Source: Rhodoferax sp.
Lineage (GTDB): Bacteria > Pseudomonadota > Gammaproteobacteria > Burkholderiales > Burkholderiaceae_C
Assembly: GCF_010365055.1 (NCBI RefSeq)
Contig: NZ_JAAFHA010000010.1
Location: 1-64,000, forward strand
DNA length: 64,000 nucleotides
Direction: 5' to 3'
The position numbers were made by a program, and so were the translations under genes. Under the pieces are notes generated by a model. The model did no database searches. It was not told the DNA's origin and worked only from the letters and a program-made list of their open reading frames with translations. Positions 1 to 7,813 of the stretch are shown one piece after another (the stretch's first letter is position 1; every line of letters starts with the position of its first letter).

Positions 1-5
1 TTGTG

Positions 6-81
6 GGGCCGGTAGCTCAGATGGGAGAGCGCTGCGTTCGCAATGCAGAGGTCAGGAGTTCGATCCTCCTTCGGTCCACCA
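6..81 (+). tRNA. tRNA-Ala (anticodon CGC)
   Basis: A complete cloverleaf folds by eye. The acceptor stem GGGCCGG pairs with TCGGTCC and includes the G3:U70 wobble that identifies alanine tRNAs. The D arm is GCTC..GAGC, the anticodon stem is CTGCG/TGCAG with loop TTCGCAA (anticodon CGC, reading GCG), and the T arm contains GTTCGATC. The encoded 3' CCA is present. The CGC isoacceptor suits a GC-rich genome that uses GCG often. Confidence 0.95.
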
Positions 82-172
82 CCCAAATCAAACCGTCGGC
101 GCCACCCTAGACGATGCTCTGGCTGAAGCACTGCACAGGGCGTCGATAGCGCGTCACCCGCCGGGCCAAGAA

Positions 173-462
173 TTAGGGCACCCGCCATTCCCATGTATTG
201 ACGCCAAACACCGCGCGGCGATGGCCGCTGTGACCGAGTTCCAGCCAGTCTATATGCTGAACCTGCGCAGTCAGCACAGCAAGGTGGTGCATGGTCGTTT
301 GCGTGCCGGAATTTCCAACCCCAGCGCTTGAGGCACCCCGTGGGCCCCCAAAGTGGCGAGCACCGGCGTGCGCCATTCGTGGTGCCGGTCGTGCGTGGCG
401 AGTTGCAATTCACGCCAAATCTGGTGGCGCAATTCGGCCTCGGTCTGGAGTGGGGCTTTCAT
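173..462 (-). pseudogene. Pyridoxamine 5'-phosphate oxidase-like FMN protein, decayed remnant
   Basis: Two fragments in different frames resemble the two ends of a roughly 200-aa PNPOx-like FMN-binding protein. From the ATG at 462 the first about 46 codons read like the family N-terminus (AELRHQIWRELQLATHDRHHEW, then RTPVLATLG). After a frame change near 290-325 the C-terminal signature appears (HLAVLTAQVQHIDWLEL, HRRAVF) and runs to the stop at 173. About 100 central codons that would carry most of the flavin site are missing. The remnant starts inside the stop region of the upstream phosphatase gene, so it was probably its operon partner. Family assignment is from remembered motifs; the frame break is directly visible. 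Confidence 0.65.
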
Positions 463-1031
463 GGCGTGATGCGGCCCAGCACCTTGAGATCACGCCCCCG
501 CAGCGCAATGACAACACCTTCACCGGAGTTCGGCACGACACCGGTCAGGGCCGTGATGTTGGCCTGATGGGTCACAACCACCATCACCCCCGAACCGCGC
601 CATGAGGCCAGCAAGTCCAAGGCTGCACGGGTCTGTGCGGGCTCCCGCTCTGGCCTATTAAAAAATGAGTTGAACAGGGCTTGGTCAGTGCGCTTCGCAG
701 GAAAAGCCAGGTCGGCGGTTTCACGTGTACGGCACCACTGGGAGCTCCAGACGGTTGTGACTTCTATGCCACGGCGTTGAAACGCTTCACCGATGCGCAG
801 TGCCTGGGCCCGCCCATCAACGCTCAGGTTGCGTTGTGTCGCGCAGTCGTTGAGTTGAAAGCCTGCCGGGTCACCACCACCCGGCGCCAGCGCGTGGCGA
901 AACAGCACAACGGCACCGGGGGTGACGCTTGACCACGCGTCCATGGCACTGACTGGCACGGCACCAAACGCGACCACCCATGCCGCAAAAAGACAGCGCA
1001 CCATGCGGCGCCAAGTGTGTGCGTCAGCCAT
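459..1031 (-). CDS. Histidine phosphatase family protein, exported
   Basis: A 190-aa protein of the phosphoglycerate-mutase-like histidine phosphatase superfamily. The catalytic FRHA motif is at about residues 44-47 (the usual RHG/RHA) and the second catalytic histidine is probably in VVVTHQANITAL near residue 155. CRTRETA at about 100 matches the conserved arginine-rich phosphate pocket. The first 30 residues are hydrophobic and end in a likely signal-peptidase site (VSA), so it acts in the periplasm. Met10 is an alternative start. The substrate is unknown. The gene overlaps the pseudogene downstream by 4 nt. Confidence 0.8.
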   Translation of the reverse strand: MADAHTWRRMVRCLFAAWVVAFGAVPVSAMDAWSSVTPGAVVLFRHALAPGGGDPAGFQLNDCATQRNLSVDGRAQALRIGEAFQRRGIEVTTVWSSQWCRTRETADLAFPAKRTDQALFNSFFNRPEREPAQTRAALDLLASWRGSGVMVVVTHQANITALTGVVPNSGEGVVIALRGRDLKVLGRITP

Positions 1032-1048
1032 GGCCTTGGATCTATGCC

Positions 1049-1504
1049 TTATTTGGGCATGACGACGGTGTCGATGACGTGGATGACACCGTTGTCGGCC
1101 ACGATGTCAGTTTTCACCACGTTGGCGTTGTTGACCTTGACGCCGTTCATGGTGGTCACTGTCAATTCGGAGCCTTGAACGGTCTTGACGTTGCCAGCCT
1201 TGACATCAGCAGCCATGACTTTGCCTGAGACCACGTGGTAGGTCAGTACGGCCGTTAGTTTGGCCTTGTCTTTGAGCAAGGCGTCCAGATCAGCTTTAGG
1301 GATTTTGGCAAAGGCCTCGTCCGTGGGCGCAAAAACGGTAAATGGCCCTTTGCCCTTGAGCGTGTCTACCAAGCCCGCAGCCGTCAATGCCGTGGTGAGG
1401 GTCTTAAAACTGCCCGCGCTTATGGCGGTGTCAACGATGTCTTTTGCTTGAGCAGAAAGTACAAAGCCAAGAGAAAGCAAAGATGCAATGAGGGTCTTTT
1501 TCAC
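1049..1504 (-). CDS. Secreted fasciclin (FAS1) domain protein
   Basis: A 151-aa protein with a clear signal peptide ([20 protein letters not shown]) followed by a single FAS1 domain. The H1 box ([17 protein letters not shown]) lies at about residues 53-70, the YHVV motif at about 90, and the H2-like [12 protein letters not shown] closes the protein. FAS1 domains mediate adhesion or protein contact, and single-domain bacterial forms are periplasmic or extracellular. The start is GTG at 1504, set by GGAG six bases upstream. It stands alone, with a strong hairpin about 85 bp upstream. Confidence 0.88.
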   Translation of the reverse strand: MKKTLIASLLSLGFVLSAQAKDIVDTAISAGSFKTLTTALTAAGLVDTLKGKGPFTVFAPTDEAFAKIPKADLDALLKDKAKLTAVLTYHVVSGKVMAADVKAGNVKTVQGSELTVTTMNGVKVNNANVVKTDIVADNGVIHVIDTVVMPK

Positions 1505-1587
1505 AATGTTCTCCAGATGTGGATCAGGTTATCAAACTCCGCCAAAAATGTGGCGCAACCGAACTTTACCGGCAATCGATAACACTT

Positions 1588-1627
1588 AAAACTTTGTGGT
1601 ATTAAAAAATACCAATCGGTAAGTTTT
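1588..1627. promoter_or_regulatory. Inverted repeat upstream of the fasciclin gene
   Basis: TGGTATT-AAAA-AATACCA is a perfect 7-bp inverted repeat at 1597-1614. It lies inside a second pair of arms, AAAACTT (1588-1594) and AAGTTTT (1621-1627). It is in the AT-rich stretch before the fasciclin gene, so it could be an operator or a hairpin. No regulator can be named, and the rest of 1505-1788 shows no gene. Confidence 0.4.
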
Positions 1628-1788
1628 TAGCCTCGTATGGCTACCACGGGTGGTCATGGGCACTGTAGCGCGAACTGGCGCAGTTGCTCAGGGGGTGCCT
1701 TGGCACGCGTTGCCTGCGTGTGCACAGGCGCTGCAACCCCCGACATGATCGCGTCTGCGTACCGCCCCATGGGCTCAATGGGGAATGA

Positions 1789-2283
1789 TCAATGCGCGGG
1801 ACGTTCGGGAAATTTGGACAGCCAGTCGCAGGCATCCTCTCGCCATTGCCGCAGCGCGGCAAAGTAGCATTCCCACACTCCGCCATTGCAGCCACGTCCA
1901 AAGCCGGCGCAAGGGGCTGTGGGCGCAGGACGCAGCACCGTGTCAAGCGCCACGCCGCGCCTTTGCGCCAACCCCATCAGGTGGGCCACCAGGGCTTGTG
2001 CGGTGGGCAGGTCTGCCAGCACCACGTTCAGGATGTCGTGGCGCACAAAACGGGGCTGTGTTTTGCCCTGAAACGCACCAATCTCAGCGAACATGGCCGC
2101 TGGGCGCACCCATAGACCAAAGCCGCCGTAAAGCGCACGGTATAGCGTCATGCCAGTCAGGGTTTCGCTGCACCGCACGGTGTCAAGCACCTCGTACCAG
2201 CCGCCTTTGTAATGCTGGTAAAGCCCTGGCGGGCTGGCGTTGAGCGGGGGCAGCTCGAGGTCATTGGGTTGGAGCGTGCGCAT
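1789..2283 (-). CDS. DUF1653 domain-containing protein
   Basis: A 164-aa protein whose N-terminal part (GLYQHYKGGWYEVLDTVRCS then ETLTGMTLYRALYG..LWVRP, about residues 18-70) is the DUF1653 domain, a small cytoplasmic fold of unknown function. The C-terminal 90 residues (ILNVVLADLPTAQALVAHL, then ECYFAALRQWREDACDW) are not recognised. The ATG at 2283 starts just before the domain; the frame is open to 2376, but the extra residues look non-coding. No good ribosome site decides the start. Confidence 0.65.
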   Translation of the reverse strand: MRTLQPNDLELPPLNASPPGLYQHYKGGWYEVLDTVRCSETLTGMTLYRALYGGFGLWVRPAAMFAEIGAFQGKTQPRFVRHDILNVVLADLPTAQALVAHLMGLAQRRGVALDTVLRPAPTAPCAGFGRGCNGGVWECYFAALRQWREDACDWLSKFPERPAH

Positions 2284-2332
2284 GGGGTGCAGATTGTCCC
2301 CCAAGCTGGCGCGTCGTTTGGGTGTGGTGCTT

Positions 2333-2434
2333 TTACGGCCGGGGCTGGGTGGCCCGGTGGCGCAGCACCTTGGCATCGCGCAAGGCCGCCTGTTTGCTCA
2401 CGCGAGAAATATCGGCCGCCGTCAGGGGTGACAT
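2333..2434 (-). CDS. Possible 33-aa small protein
   Basis: A short frame from ATG 2434 to TAA 2333 encodes a basic 33-residue peptide (begins MSPLTAADISRVSKQAALRD). It fills the gap between the SDR and DUF1653 genes on the same strand. Its composition is protein-like, but no ribosome site is visible and no family is recognised. It may be chance. Confidence 0.2.
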   Translation of the reverse strand: MSPLTAADISRVSKQAALRDAKVLRHRATQPRP

Positions 2435-2521
2435 GACCGTGCTTGCGTTGCCCATCAAACAAACCTCGTTGATTGACACAGTGAGCCCCTTGAATTGGCG
2501 CCTTGCAATGCCTTTATTCAG

Positions 2522-3256
2522 CTACCAGCGCAGCCGCTCACCGGCGTATGAAAAAAAGCCGCCGGTGTCGACAGGCGTCAACTGCGCCAGTGCGTTGAGC
2601 ATGTCGCAGGCGGCATCCGGGGCCGCGCGGCCAATCTGCGCACCCTTGAAAGGTTTGGACAGCCCGGTATTCACCGTGCCGGGGTGCAGGCTGACCAGCA
2701 CCGCCTGCGGGTTGCTGCGCTTGACCTCGATGGCGGCTGTTTTCAGCAGCATGTTCAGCGCCGCTTTAGAAGCCCGGTAGCTGTACCAGCCGCCCAGGCG
2801 ATTGTCTTCAATGCTGCCCACCTTGGCCGACAGCAACGCCAGTACGCCACGTTCAGCACCAAGCAATGGGGCGAAGTGGCGCAGCACCAGGGCCGGGCCA
2901 AAGGTGTTGGTGCGAAAGGTGGCTTCCAGTTGGGCATAACTCAGGTCGCCCAGTTTTTTCTCGGGCATGAAGTTGCCACTGTGCAGCAGGCCAGCCGCAT
3001 TGATGATGAGGTGAAACTTGCCGCCCGCCTGCACAGCCTCTGCGGCGCTGGCAATGCTGGCCTCGTCGTCAAAATCAATGTGGGGGCTGGAGCGGCGGTG
3101 CAGGCCAAGCACTGCCGCGCAGCGCGGCTCGTTGGCCAGGTGCTGCACCATGGCCTGCCCGATGCCGCCACTGGCTCCGATGACCAGGGCGCGAAATCCG
3201 CTGGGAAACGAAGACAGGTCCGGGGCTTGGGCGGGTGCTGGGCTTGGGTCCATTGA
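2522..3256 (-). CDS. Short-chain dehydrogenase/reductase, CsgA (C-factor)-like
   Basis: A 244-aa classical-fold SDR. The nucleotide motif GASGGIG is near residue 28 and NAAGLL supplies the NAG motif. The catalytic pair is YSYRASKAA (YxxxK), with a serine in LLSAKVGSIEDN before it and HPGTVNTGLS after it. The family is close to CsgA/C-factor-like NAD(P)-dependent oxidoreductases, and the substrate is unknown. The start is taken at MDPSP (3256); a GTG five codons upstream (3271) is possible. It stands alone. Confidence 0.82.
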   Translation of the reverse strand, partial: SMDPSPAPAQAPDLSSFPSGFRALVIGASGGIGQAMVQHLANEPRCAAVLGLHRRSSPHIDFDDEASIASAAEAVQAGGKFHLIINAAGLLHSGNFMPEKKLGDLSYAQLEATFRTNTFGPALVLRHFAPLLGAERGVLALLSAKVGSIEDNRLGGWYSYRASKAALNMLLKTAAIEVKRSNPQAVLVSLHPGTVNTGLSKPFKGAQIGRAAPDAACDMLNALAQLTPVDTGGFFSYAGERLRW

Positions 3257-3399
3257 TTTATTAAGTCTCACAAGTCGTTGATTCTTAACCGCTTTCAGGG
3301 CAAGCTTGCGTGGACCAGCTCAAGCCCAGCACCACCAGCAGGGTCAATAGCCGCCAGGGCCAGCTTGGCCCGCGGCCTTGCCTGAATAAAAAACCAATC

Positions 3400-4557
3400 T
3401 CAGTTCAGCGCGGCGCGCACGTCGTCCTTGTAGGTGTAGAGCGTGACGCTCGGCGTGGTCAGTTCGCCCTTGGGCGTGAATGCGATGTTGGCGGTGACAC
3501 CCTTGTAATGGGTCTTGCCGATGAACGGGACATAGGCCTTGGGGTCCACCGAGTTGGCGCGCTTCATGGCGTCCACCAGCACAAAAGTCGCGTCATAGGC
3601 ATAGGGGCTGTAGATCTGGAACTGGCCCGGAAAGCGCTCGTCGTACTTCTTCTTCCAGGCAAGGCCGCCCTGCATCTTCTGCACCGACGCGCCGCCGGTG
3701 GCGCAGGTCACGTTCTTGAGCGTGGCAGCCTTGGCCGACAACTCCGGCAGCTTTTCGGTGCACAGGGCGTCGCCACCGAAATATTTGACGTCGGCCATGC
3801 CCAACTGCTCCATCTGGCGCAGCATCGGGCCAGCCTGGGCGTCCAGGCCGCCGTAGAAGATCGCGTTGGGTTTCTTGCTCTTGATGGCGGTGAGAACGGC
3901 CATGAAATCGGTCGCCTTGTCGGTGGTGAACTCCTCGGCCACGACGCGCATGCCTTTTTGCTGGGCCGTGGCCTTGAACACGTCGGCCAACCCCTGGCCA
4001 TAAGCGGTGCGGTCGTCGATGACGGCGACGGTCTTGAGCTTAAGCGCGTCGTGGGCAAAGTACGCCAGCGCCGCGCCCAGCGCGTTGTCGTTGGCGATCA
4101 GGCGAAACGTGGTGGGGTAGCCGTGCTTGGTTACGTCCGGGTTGGTGGCCGCGGCCGTGATATGCGGCAGGCCGCACTTGGCGTAAACCGAGGAGGCCGG
4201 GATCGTAGTGCCCGACTGCAGGTGGCCGACCACGCCCGCCACCTTGGAGTCGCACAGCTTCTGCGCCACCGTGGTGGCCTGACGCGGGTCGCCGGCGTCG
4301 TCCTCGGCGGCCAGTTCAAACTTGATCTTCTTGCCGCCAATCACCAGCGCCTGCGAATTGAGCTCGTCGATGGCGAGGCGAACGCCGTTTTCGGTGTCCT
4401 TGCCGATATGGGCAATGCCGCCCGACGTGGGGCCGGCATGGGCGATGCGGACAATCTGGACCTCCTGAGCGAAGGCCCCCGCAGCGGTCAGGCCCAACGC
4501 GGCCACAGCCGTCAGGCGAAGTGAAATGGGGCAAAAGGTGGCAAGTTTCATGGTCAT
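3400..4557 (-). CDS. Branched-chain amino acid-type ABC transporter periplasmic binding protein
   Basis: A 385-aa LivK-type (peripla_BP_6) binding protein. The signal peptide ends at about residue 31 (AAGAFA-QEVQIVRIAHAGP). The mature part has the usual features: GKDTENGVRLAIDELN, DDAGDPRQATTVAQKL, a GHLQSGTTIPAS ligand-site loop and ANDNALGAAL. It would deliver a branched-chain or other hydrophobic amino acid, or a small amide, to a LivHMFG permease. No permease or ATPase gene is adjacent, so it is an orphan here. A second ATG (MKLAT, 4551) is an alternative start. Confidence 0.88.
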   Translation of the reverse strand: MTMKLATFCPISLRLTAVAALGLTAAGAFAQEVQIVRIAHAGPTSGGIAHIGKDTENGVRLAIDELNSQALVIGGKKIKFELAAEDDAGDPRQATTVAQKLCDSKVAGVVGHLQSGTTIPASSVYAKCGLPHITAAATNPDVTKHGYPTTFRLIANDNALGAALAYFAHDALKLKTVAVIDDRTAYGQGLADVFKATAQQKGMRVVAEEFTTDKATDFMAVLTAIKSKKPNAIFYGGLDAQAGPMLRQMEQLGMADVKYFGGDALCTEKLPELSAKAATLKNVTCATGGASVQKMQGGLAWKKKYDERFPGQFQIYSPYAYDATFVLVDAMKRANSVDPKAYVPFIGKTHYKGVTANIAFTPKGELTTPSVTLYTYKDDVRAALN

Positions 4558-4680
4558 TGATCCGGCTTTCAAATAGGAAAAAAGATATCAGGGTTTACCC
4601 TGATTGAGTCATGTTACTACCTGCCACTCTGGCGGTGCTGCATCCTCAATCGACGTGCAAGCCAGTGCCGGCCTGTGCGC

Positions 4681-5466
4681 TCAGGCTTGCCGCAAGCTGA
4701 AGCTGTCAAACATGGGCGCTATTCGGGCCAGCAGCTCGGCGCCGGGGTAGCCCAGGGTGGAGGCAGCCGTTAGCCGGGCGTCGCGAGAGCCGGTTGCACG
4801 AAAAACCTGGAGCGCATAGTGACGAACGCCCATCGCCTGCAGGCCTTGCGCCAGCGCCAGGATGTCGGCTTCGCTGTGGAGAGCGGGATGCACCGTGGTG
4901 CGACATTCGTACGCCACGCCGCTGGCCAGCACCCGCTCTACGCCAGCGCGCACTTGACGCGCACTGTCAGAGATGCCGGTGATGGCGTCATAGCCCTGCC
5001 ATGAGGCCTTGACGTCCAGGCCAAGCCAATCCACCAGGGGCAACACCTCGGCCAGGCGCCGCGGGTACATGCCGGCGCTGTGTAAGCCAACACCAAATCC
5101 GAGCGCACGCACCGCGCGCACGGCATCAAGCAGGGCGGGGTCCATGGTGGGCTCGCCGCCGCTGAAGACCACGGCATCGATCAGCCCGACGCGCCGCTGC
5201 AACAAGGCCAGCACGTCGCTCCAGGGAACCGGGCTGCGCGCGGTGCGGGGCTGCAAGTGCGGGTTGTGGCAGTAGCCGCAGCGCCAGGGGCAGCCTTGCA
5301 CAAACACCACTGCAGTGAACTGGCCGGGGTAGTCGGTGGCACTGAAGGGCGTGACGCCGCCTACTTTGAGGGTGAGGGCTGGCGCGCTGGGCGCCAACCC
5401 GCCGACCCCATCAGGCGCCGGGTTGAGTCGGCTGACAGGTGCGCTCGTCAAAGTAGGTACGCTCAT
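4681..5466 (-). CDS. nrdG: Anaerobic ribonucleotide reductase activating protein (radical SAM)
   Basis: A 261-aa radical-SAM activase that installs the glycyl radical on class III ribonucleotide reductase. The [4Fe-4S] motif CPWRCGYC is at residues 59-66, followed by the GGEPTM SAM-binding loop. The N-terminal GGVTPFSATDYPG is typical of the NrdG/PflA-like family. Its 5' end overlaps the small glycyl-radical ORF by 56 nt in another frame. The roughly 34 residues before VGGVTP are longer than I would expect, so the true start may lie further in. It is the last gene of the nrdD operon. Confidence 0.88.
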   Translation of the reverse strand: MSVPTLTSAPVSRLNPAPDGVGGLAPSAPALTLKVGGVTPFSATDYPGQFTAVVFVQGCPWRCGYCHNPHLQPRTARSPVPWSDVLALLQRRVGLIDAVVFSGGEPTMDPALLDAVRAVRALGFGVGLHSAGMYPRRLAEVLPLVDWLGLDVKASWQGYDAITGISDSARQVRAGVERVLASGVAYECRTTVHPALHSEADILALAQGLQAMGVRHYALQVFRATGSRDARLTAASTLGYPGAELLARIAPMFDSFSLRQA

Positions 5467-5614
5467 GGAACTCGCCCTTCTTGCCGGTGTTGAAGGACGC
5501 CATCGGGCGGTGGTAGCCCATGACGCGCGTCCACACCTCGCAGCGTTGGCGTTCGTCGTCGCGCAGAATCACGGTCTTGGGGGCGAGATCTTGTTGTTGG
5601 CACAGGTCGGTCAT
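5411..5614 (-). CDS. Separate glycyl-radical segment of anaerobic ribonucleotide reductase
   Basis: A 67-aa protein with CEVWTRVMGYHRP (residues 25-37), matching the RVxGY glycyl-radical loop that normally ends NrdD, with Gly33 as the radical site. It is followed by SFNTGKKGEFHERTYF, matching the usual tail (..NAGKQEEVKRR). It starts 30 nt after the nrdD stop and in the same frame, but has its own strong ribosome site (AGGAGA, 7 nt before ATG). The reductase is therefore supplied as two polypeptides, and this one must dock into the NrdD barrel. The partner activase nrdG overlaps its 3' end. Confidence 0.8.
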   Translation of the reverse strand: MTDLCQQQDLAPKTVILRDDERQRCEVWTRVMGYHRPMASFNTGKKGEFHERTYFDERTCQPTQPGA

Positions 5615-5644
5615 ATTGTTTCTCCTATTGTTAATGGATCGCTG

Positions 5645-7660
5645 TCAAGCGGCCTGCAGTTGCTTGCGTGCAATGAGGTCGGCGTCGCACTTGGGGCAAA
5701 AGTCATGGCGCCCGCCAAGGTAGCCGTGTTTCGGGCAGATCGAGAAGGTGGGTGTCACGGTGATGTAGGGCAGCGAGAAACGCGACAGCGCGCGCTTGAC
5801 CAGCTGGCGGCAGGCCTCGGCACTGGAGAGCGGCTCGGTCATGTACAAGTGCAGCACGGTGCCGCCGGTGTACTTGCGCTGCAGATCGTCCTGCAGTTCC
5901 AGCGCTTGAAACGGATCGTCGGTGAAGCCCACCGGCAATTGGCTGGAGTTGGTGTAGTAGGGCATGTCCTTGGTGCCCGCCTGCAAAATGCCGGGAAACT
6001 GCTTGGCATCTTCCTTGGCGAAGCGGTAGGTGGTGCCTTCGGCTGGCGTGGCCTCCAGGTTGTACATGTGGCCAGTCTGGTCTTGAAATTCGAGCATACG
6101 GGCGCGCACATGGTCGAGCAGGCGCACCGCAAAGGCATGACCCCAGTCGCTGCTGATGTCAAACTGGTCCTGCGTGAAATTGCGGATCATCTCGTTGATG
6201 CCGTTGACGCCGAGCGTGGAAAAATGGTTGCGCAGTGTGCCCAGGTAGCGCTTGGTGTATGGGAACAGGCCGTTGTCCATGTGGCGCTGGATCACCTTGC
6301 GCTTGATCTCCAGGCTGTCGCGCCCCAGGTCCAGCAGTGTGTCAAGCGCGGCCAACATAGCCGCCTCGTCGCCCTGATGCAAATACCCCAGGCGTGCGCA
6401 GTTGATCGTAACCACACCCAGGGAACCCGTTTGCTCGGCCGAACCAAACAGGCCGTTACCGCGCTTGAGCAGCTCGCGCAGGTCGAGCTGCAGGCGGCAG
6501 CACATGGAGCGGATCATGTTCGGCTTGAGTTCCGAATTGATGAAGTTCTGGAAGTAAGGCAGGCCGTATTTGGCGGTCATCTCGAACAGCAGTTCGGCGT
6601 TCGGGCTGTACCAGTCAAAGTCTTCGGTGATGTTGTAAGTGGGAATCGGGAAGGTGAACACCCGTCCTTTGGCGTCTCCGGCCATCATGATCTCGATATA
6701 GGCCCGGTTGATCATGTCCATCTCGGGCTGCAGATCGCCGTAACTGAATGCCATCTCTTTTCCGGCAATCACGGGAACTTGCTCGCGCAGGTCTTCCGGG
6801 CAGACCCAGTCAAAGGTCAGGTTGGTAAACGGTGTTTGGGTGCCCCAGCGCGAGGGCACATTCAGGTTGTAGATCAGCTCCTGCAGGCTCTGGCGCACCT
6901 CGTCATAACTCAGCTTGTCCTGCCGGATGTAGGGAGCCATGTAAGTGTCAAACGAACTGAAAGCTTGGGCACCGGCCCATTCGTTTTGCAGCGTCCCCAG
7001 AAAATTGACAATCTGGCCAACCGCGCTCGACAGGTGTTTCGGTGGCCCGGATTCGACCTTGCCCGGCACGCCGTTGAGCCCTTCATGCAAGAGCGTGCGC
7101 AGCGACCAGCCGGCGCAATAACCGGCCAGCATGTCGAGGTCGTGAATGTGCAGGGCGGCACTGCGGTGCGCGGCACCCACTTCGGGCGGGTAGACGTGAT
7201 TCAACCAGTAATTGGCAATCACCTTGCCTGACACGCTGAGGATTAGGCCGCCGAGCGAGTAGCCCTGGTTGGCATTGGCGTTGACGCGCCAGTCCAGTTG
7301 CTGCAGGTACTCGTTCATGCTCGCCTCAACGTCGACCAGGGTCTTGCGATCGCTGCGCAATTTGTGGTGCTGCTCGCGGTAAACGATGTAGGCGCGCAGT
7401 GTTTTGGGGTAGCCGGCATCAAACAGGGCGGCTTCCACCGCATCCTGAATTTGCTCAATGTGCGGCATGACATGCCCTTGCACCTTGATCTTCGGGCAAA
7501 CCAGGTACTGCGTCAGGCGCTGCGCCTCGACGCAATCGAATTCGCCACTGACTTGCGCCGCGCGCTCCAGTGCCTGTGCAATTTTTGTAGCATCAAACGG
7601 CTTGATGCCGCCATCGCGCTTGATGATGTGGGTGAAAACTGCTTGTTTTGTTGCGCTCAT
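5645..7660 (-). CDS. nrdD: Anaerobic (class III) ribonucleoside-triphosphate reductase, catalytic part
   Basis: A 671-aa protein that makes deoxyribonucleotides without oxygen. An ATP-cone allosteric domain fills about residues 5-100 (IIKRDGGIKPFDATKIAQAL). The glycyl-radical enzyme barrel follows (SVSGKVIANYWLNHVYPPE, MCCRLQLDLRELLKRGNG). The C-terminal zinc site CPKHGYLGG..FCPKC is at about 642-658. The protein stops there, without the RVxGY radical loop, which is encoded by the next ORF. The start is ATG 7660, behind GGAGGGG; an upstream ATG at 7678 would put that ribosome site inside the gene. NrdR boxes precede it. Confidence 0.93.
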   Translation of the reverse strand: MSATKQAVFTHIIKRDGGIKPFDATKIAQALERAAQVSGEFDCVEAQRLTQYLVCPKIKVQGHVMPHIEQIQDAVEAALFDAGYPKTLRAYIVYREQHHKLRSDRKTLVDVEASMNEYLQQLDWRVNANANQGYSLGGLILSVSGKVIANYWLNHVYPPEVGAAHRSAALHIHDLDMLAGYCAGWSLRTLLHEGLNGVPGKVESGPPKHLSSAVGQIVNFLGTLQNEWAGAQAFSSFDTYMAPYIRQDKLSYDEVRQSLQELIYNLNVPSRWGTQTPFTNLTFDWVCPEDLREQVPVIAGKEMAFSYGDLQPEMDMINRAYIEIMMAGDAKGRVFTFPIPTYNITEDFDWYSPNAELLFEMTAKYGLPYFQNFINSELKPNMIRSMCCRLQLDLRELLKRGNGLFGSAEQTGSLGVVTINCARLGYLHQGDEAAMLAALDTLLDLGRDSLEIKRKVIQRHMDNGLFPYTKRYLGTLRNHFSTLGVNGINEMIRNFTQDQFDISSDWGHAFAVRLLDHVRARMLEFQDQTGHMYNLEATPAEGTTYRFAKEDAKQFPGILQAGTKDMPYYTNSSQLPVGFTDDPFQALELQDDLQRKYTGGTVLHLYMTEPLSSAEACRQLVKRALSRFSLPYITVTPTFSICPKHGYLGGRHDFCPKCDADLIARKQLQAA

Positions 7661-7674
7661 CTTGTCCCCTCCAA

Positions 7675-7721
7675 ACACTATAGGTAGTGCGGAACAAGAT
7701 ATTAACCACTAACTGTAGTGT
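7675..7721 (-). promoter_or_regulatory. Tandem NrdR boxes upstream of nrdD
   Basis: Two 16-bp imperfect palindromes, read on the minus strand, are GCACTACCTATAGTGT (7675-7690) and ACACTACAGTTAGTGG (7706-7721). Both fit the NrdR-box pattern aCaCtAtatataGTGt. Their starts are 31 bp apart, three helical turns, as expected for paired boxes bound by the ATP-cone repressor NrdR. The proximal box ends just before the ribosome site of nrdD, so the promoter -10 should lie between or over the boxes. Confidence 0.75.
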
Positions 7722-7813
7722 TTTTGTGTTTTTGTCCTGGTCACAAATTTCATTATGTCTGCGGTTGATCTACATCAGCAAATGGGCAAACCGCGACCTG
7801 GCCGAGGTCGGGG

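Noticed and set aside
3310-4524. A 404-codon plus-strand frame opposite the LivK-type gene
   Set aside because: Antisense shadow with runs of Val/Gly/Leu/Arg; the minus-strand gene has a signal peptide and family motifs.
5615-5647. TGA between nrdD and the glycyl-radical ORF as a selenocysteine or readthrough codon, since the frames agree
   Set aside because: The downstream ORF has its own ribosome site and ATG, and no stem-loop expected for Sec insertion was seen after the TGA.
5336-7231. A 631-codon open frame on the plus strand opposite nrdD
   Set aside because: It is a mirror of the nrdD codons in GC-rich DNA: no ribosome site, composition of an antisense frame, and nrdD itself is certain.
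7731-7748. Palindrome-like TTTGTCCTGGTCACAAAT as an FNR site upstream of nrdD
   Set aside because: The half-sites do not match TTGAT/ATCAA and the spacer is 5, not 4.
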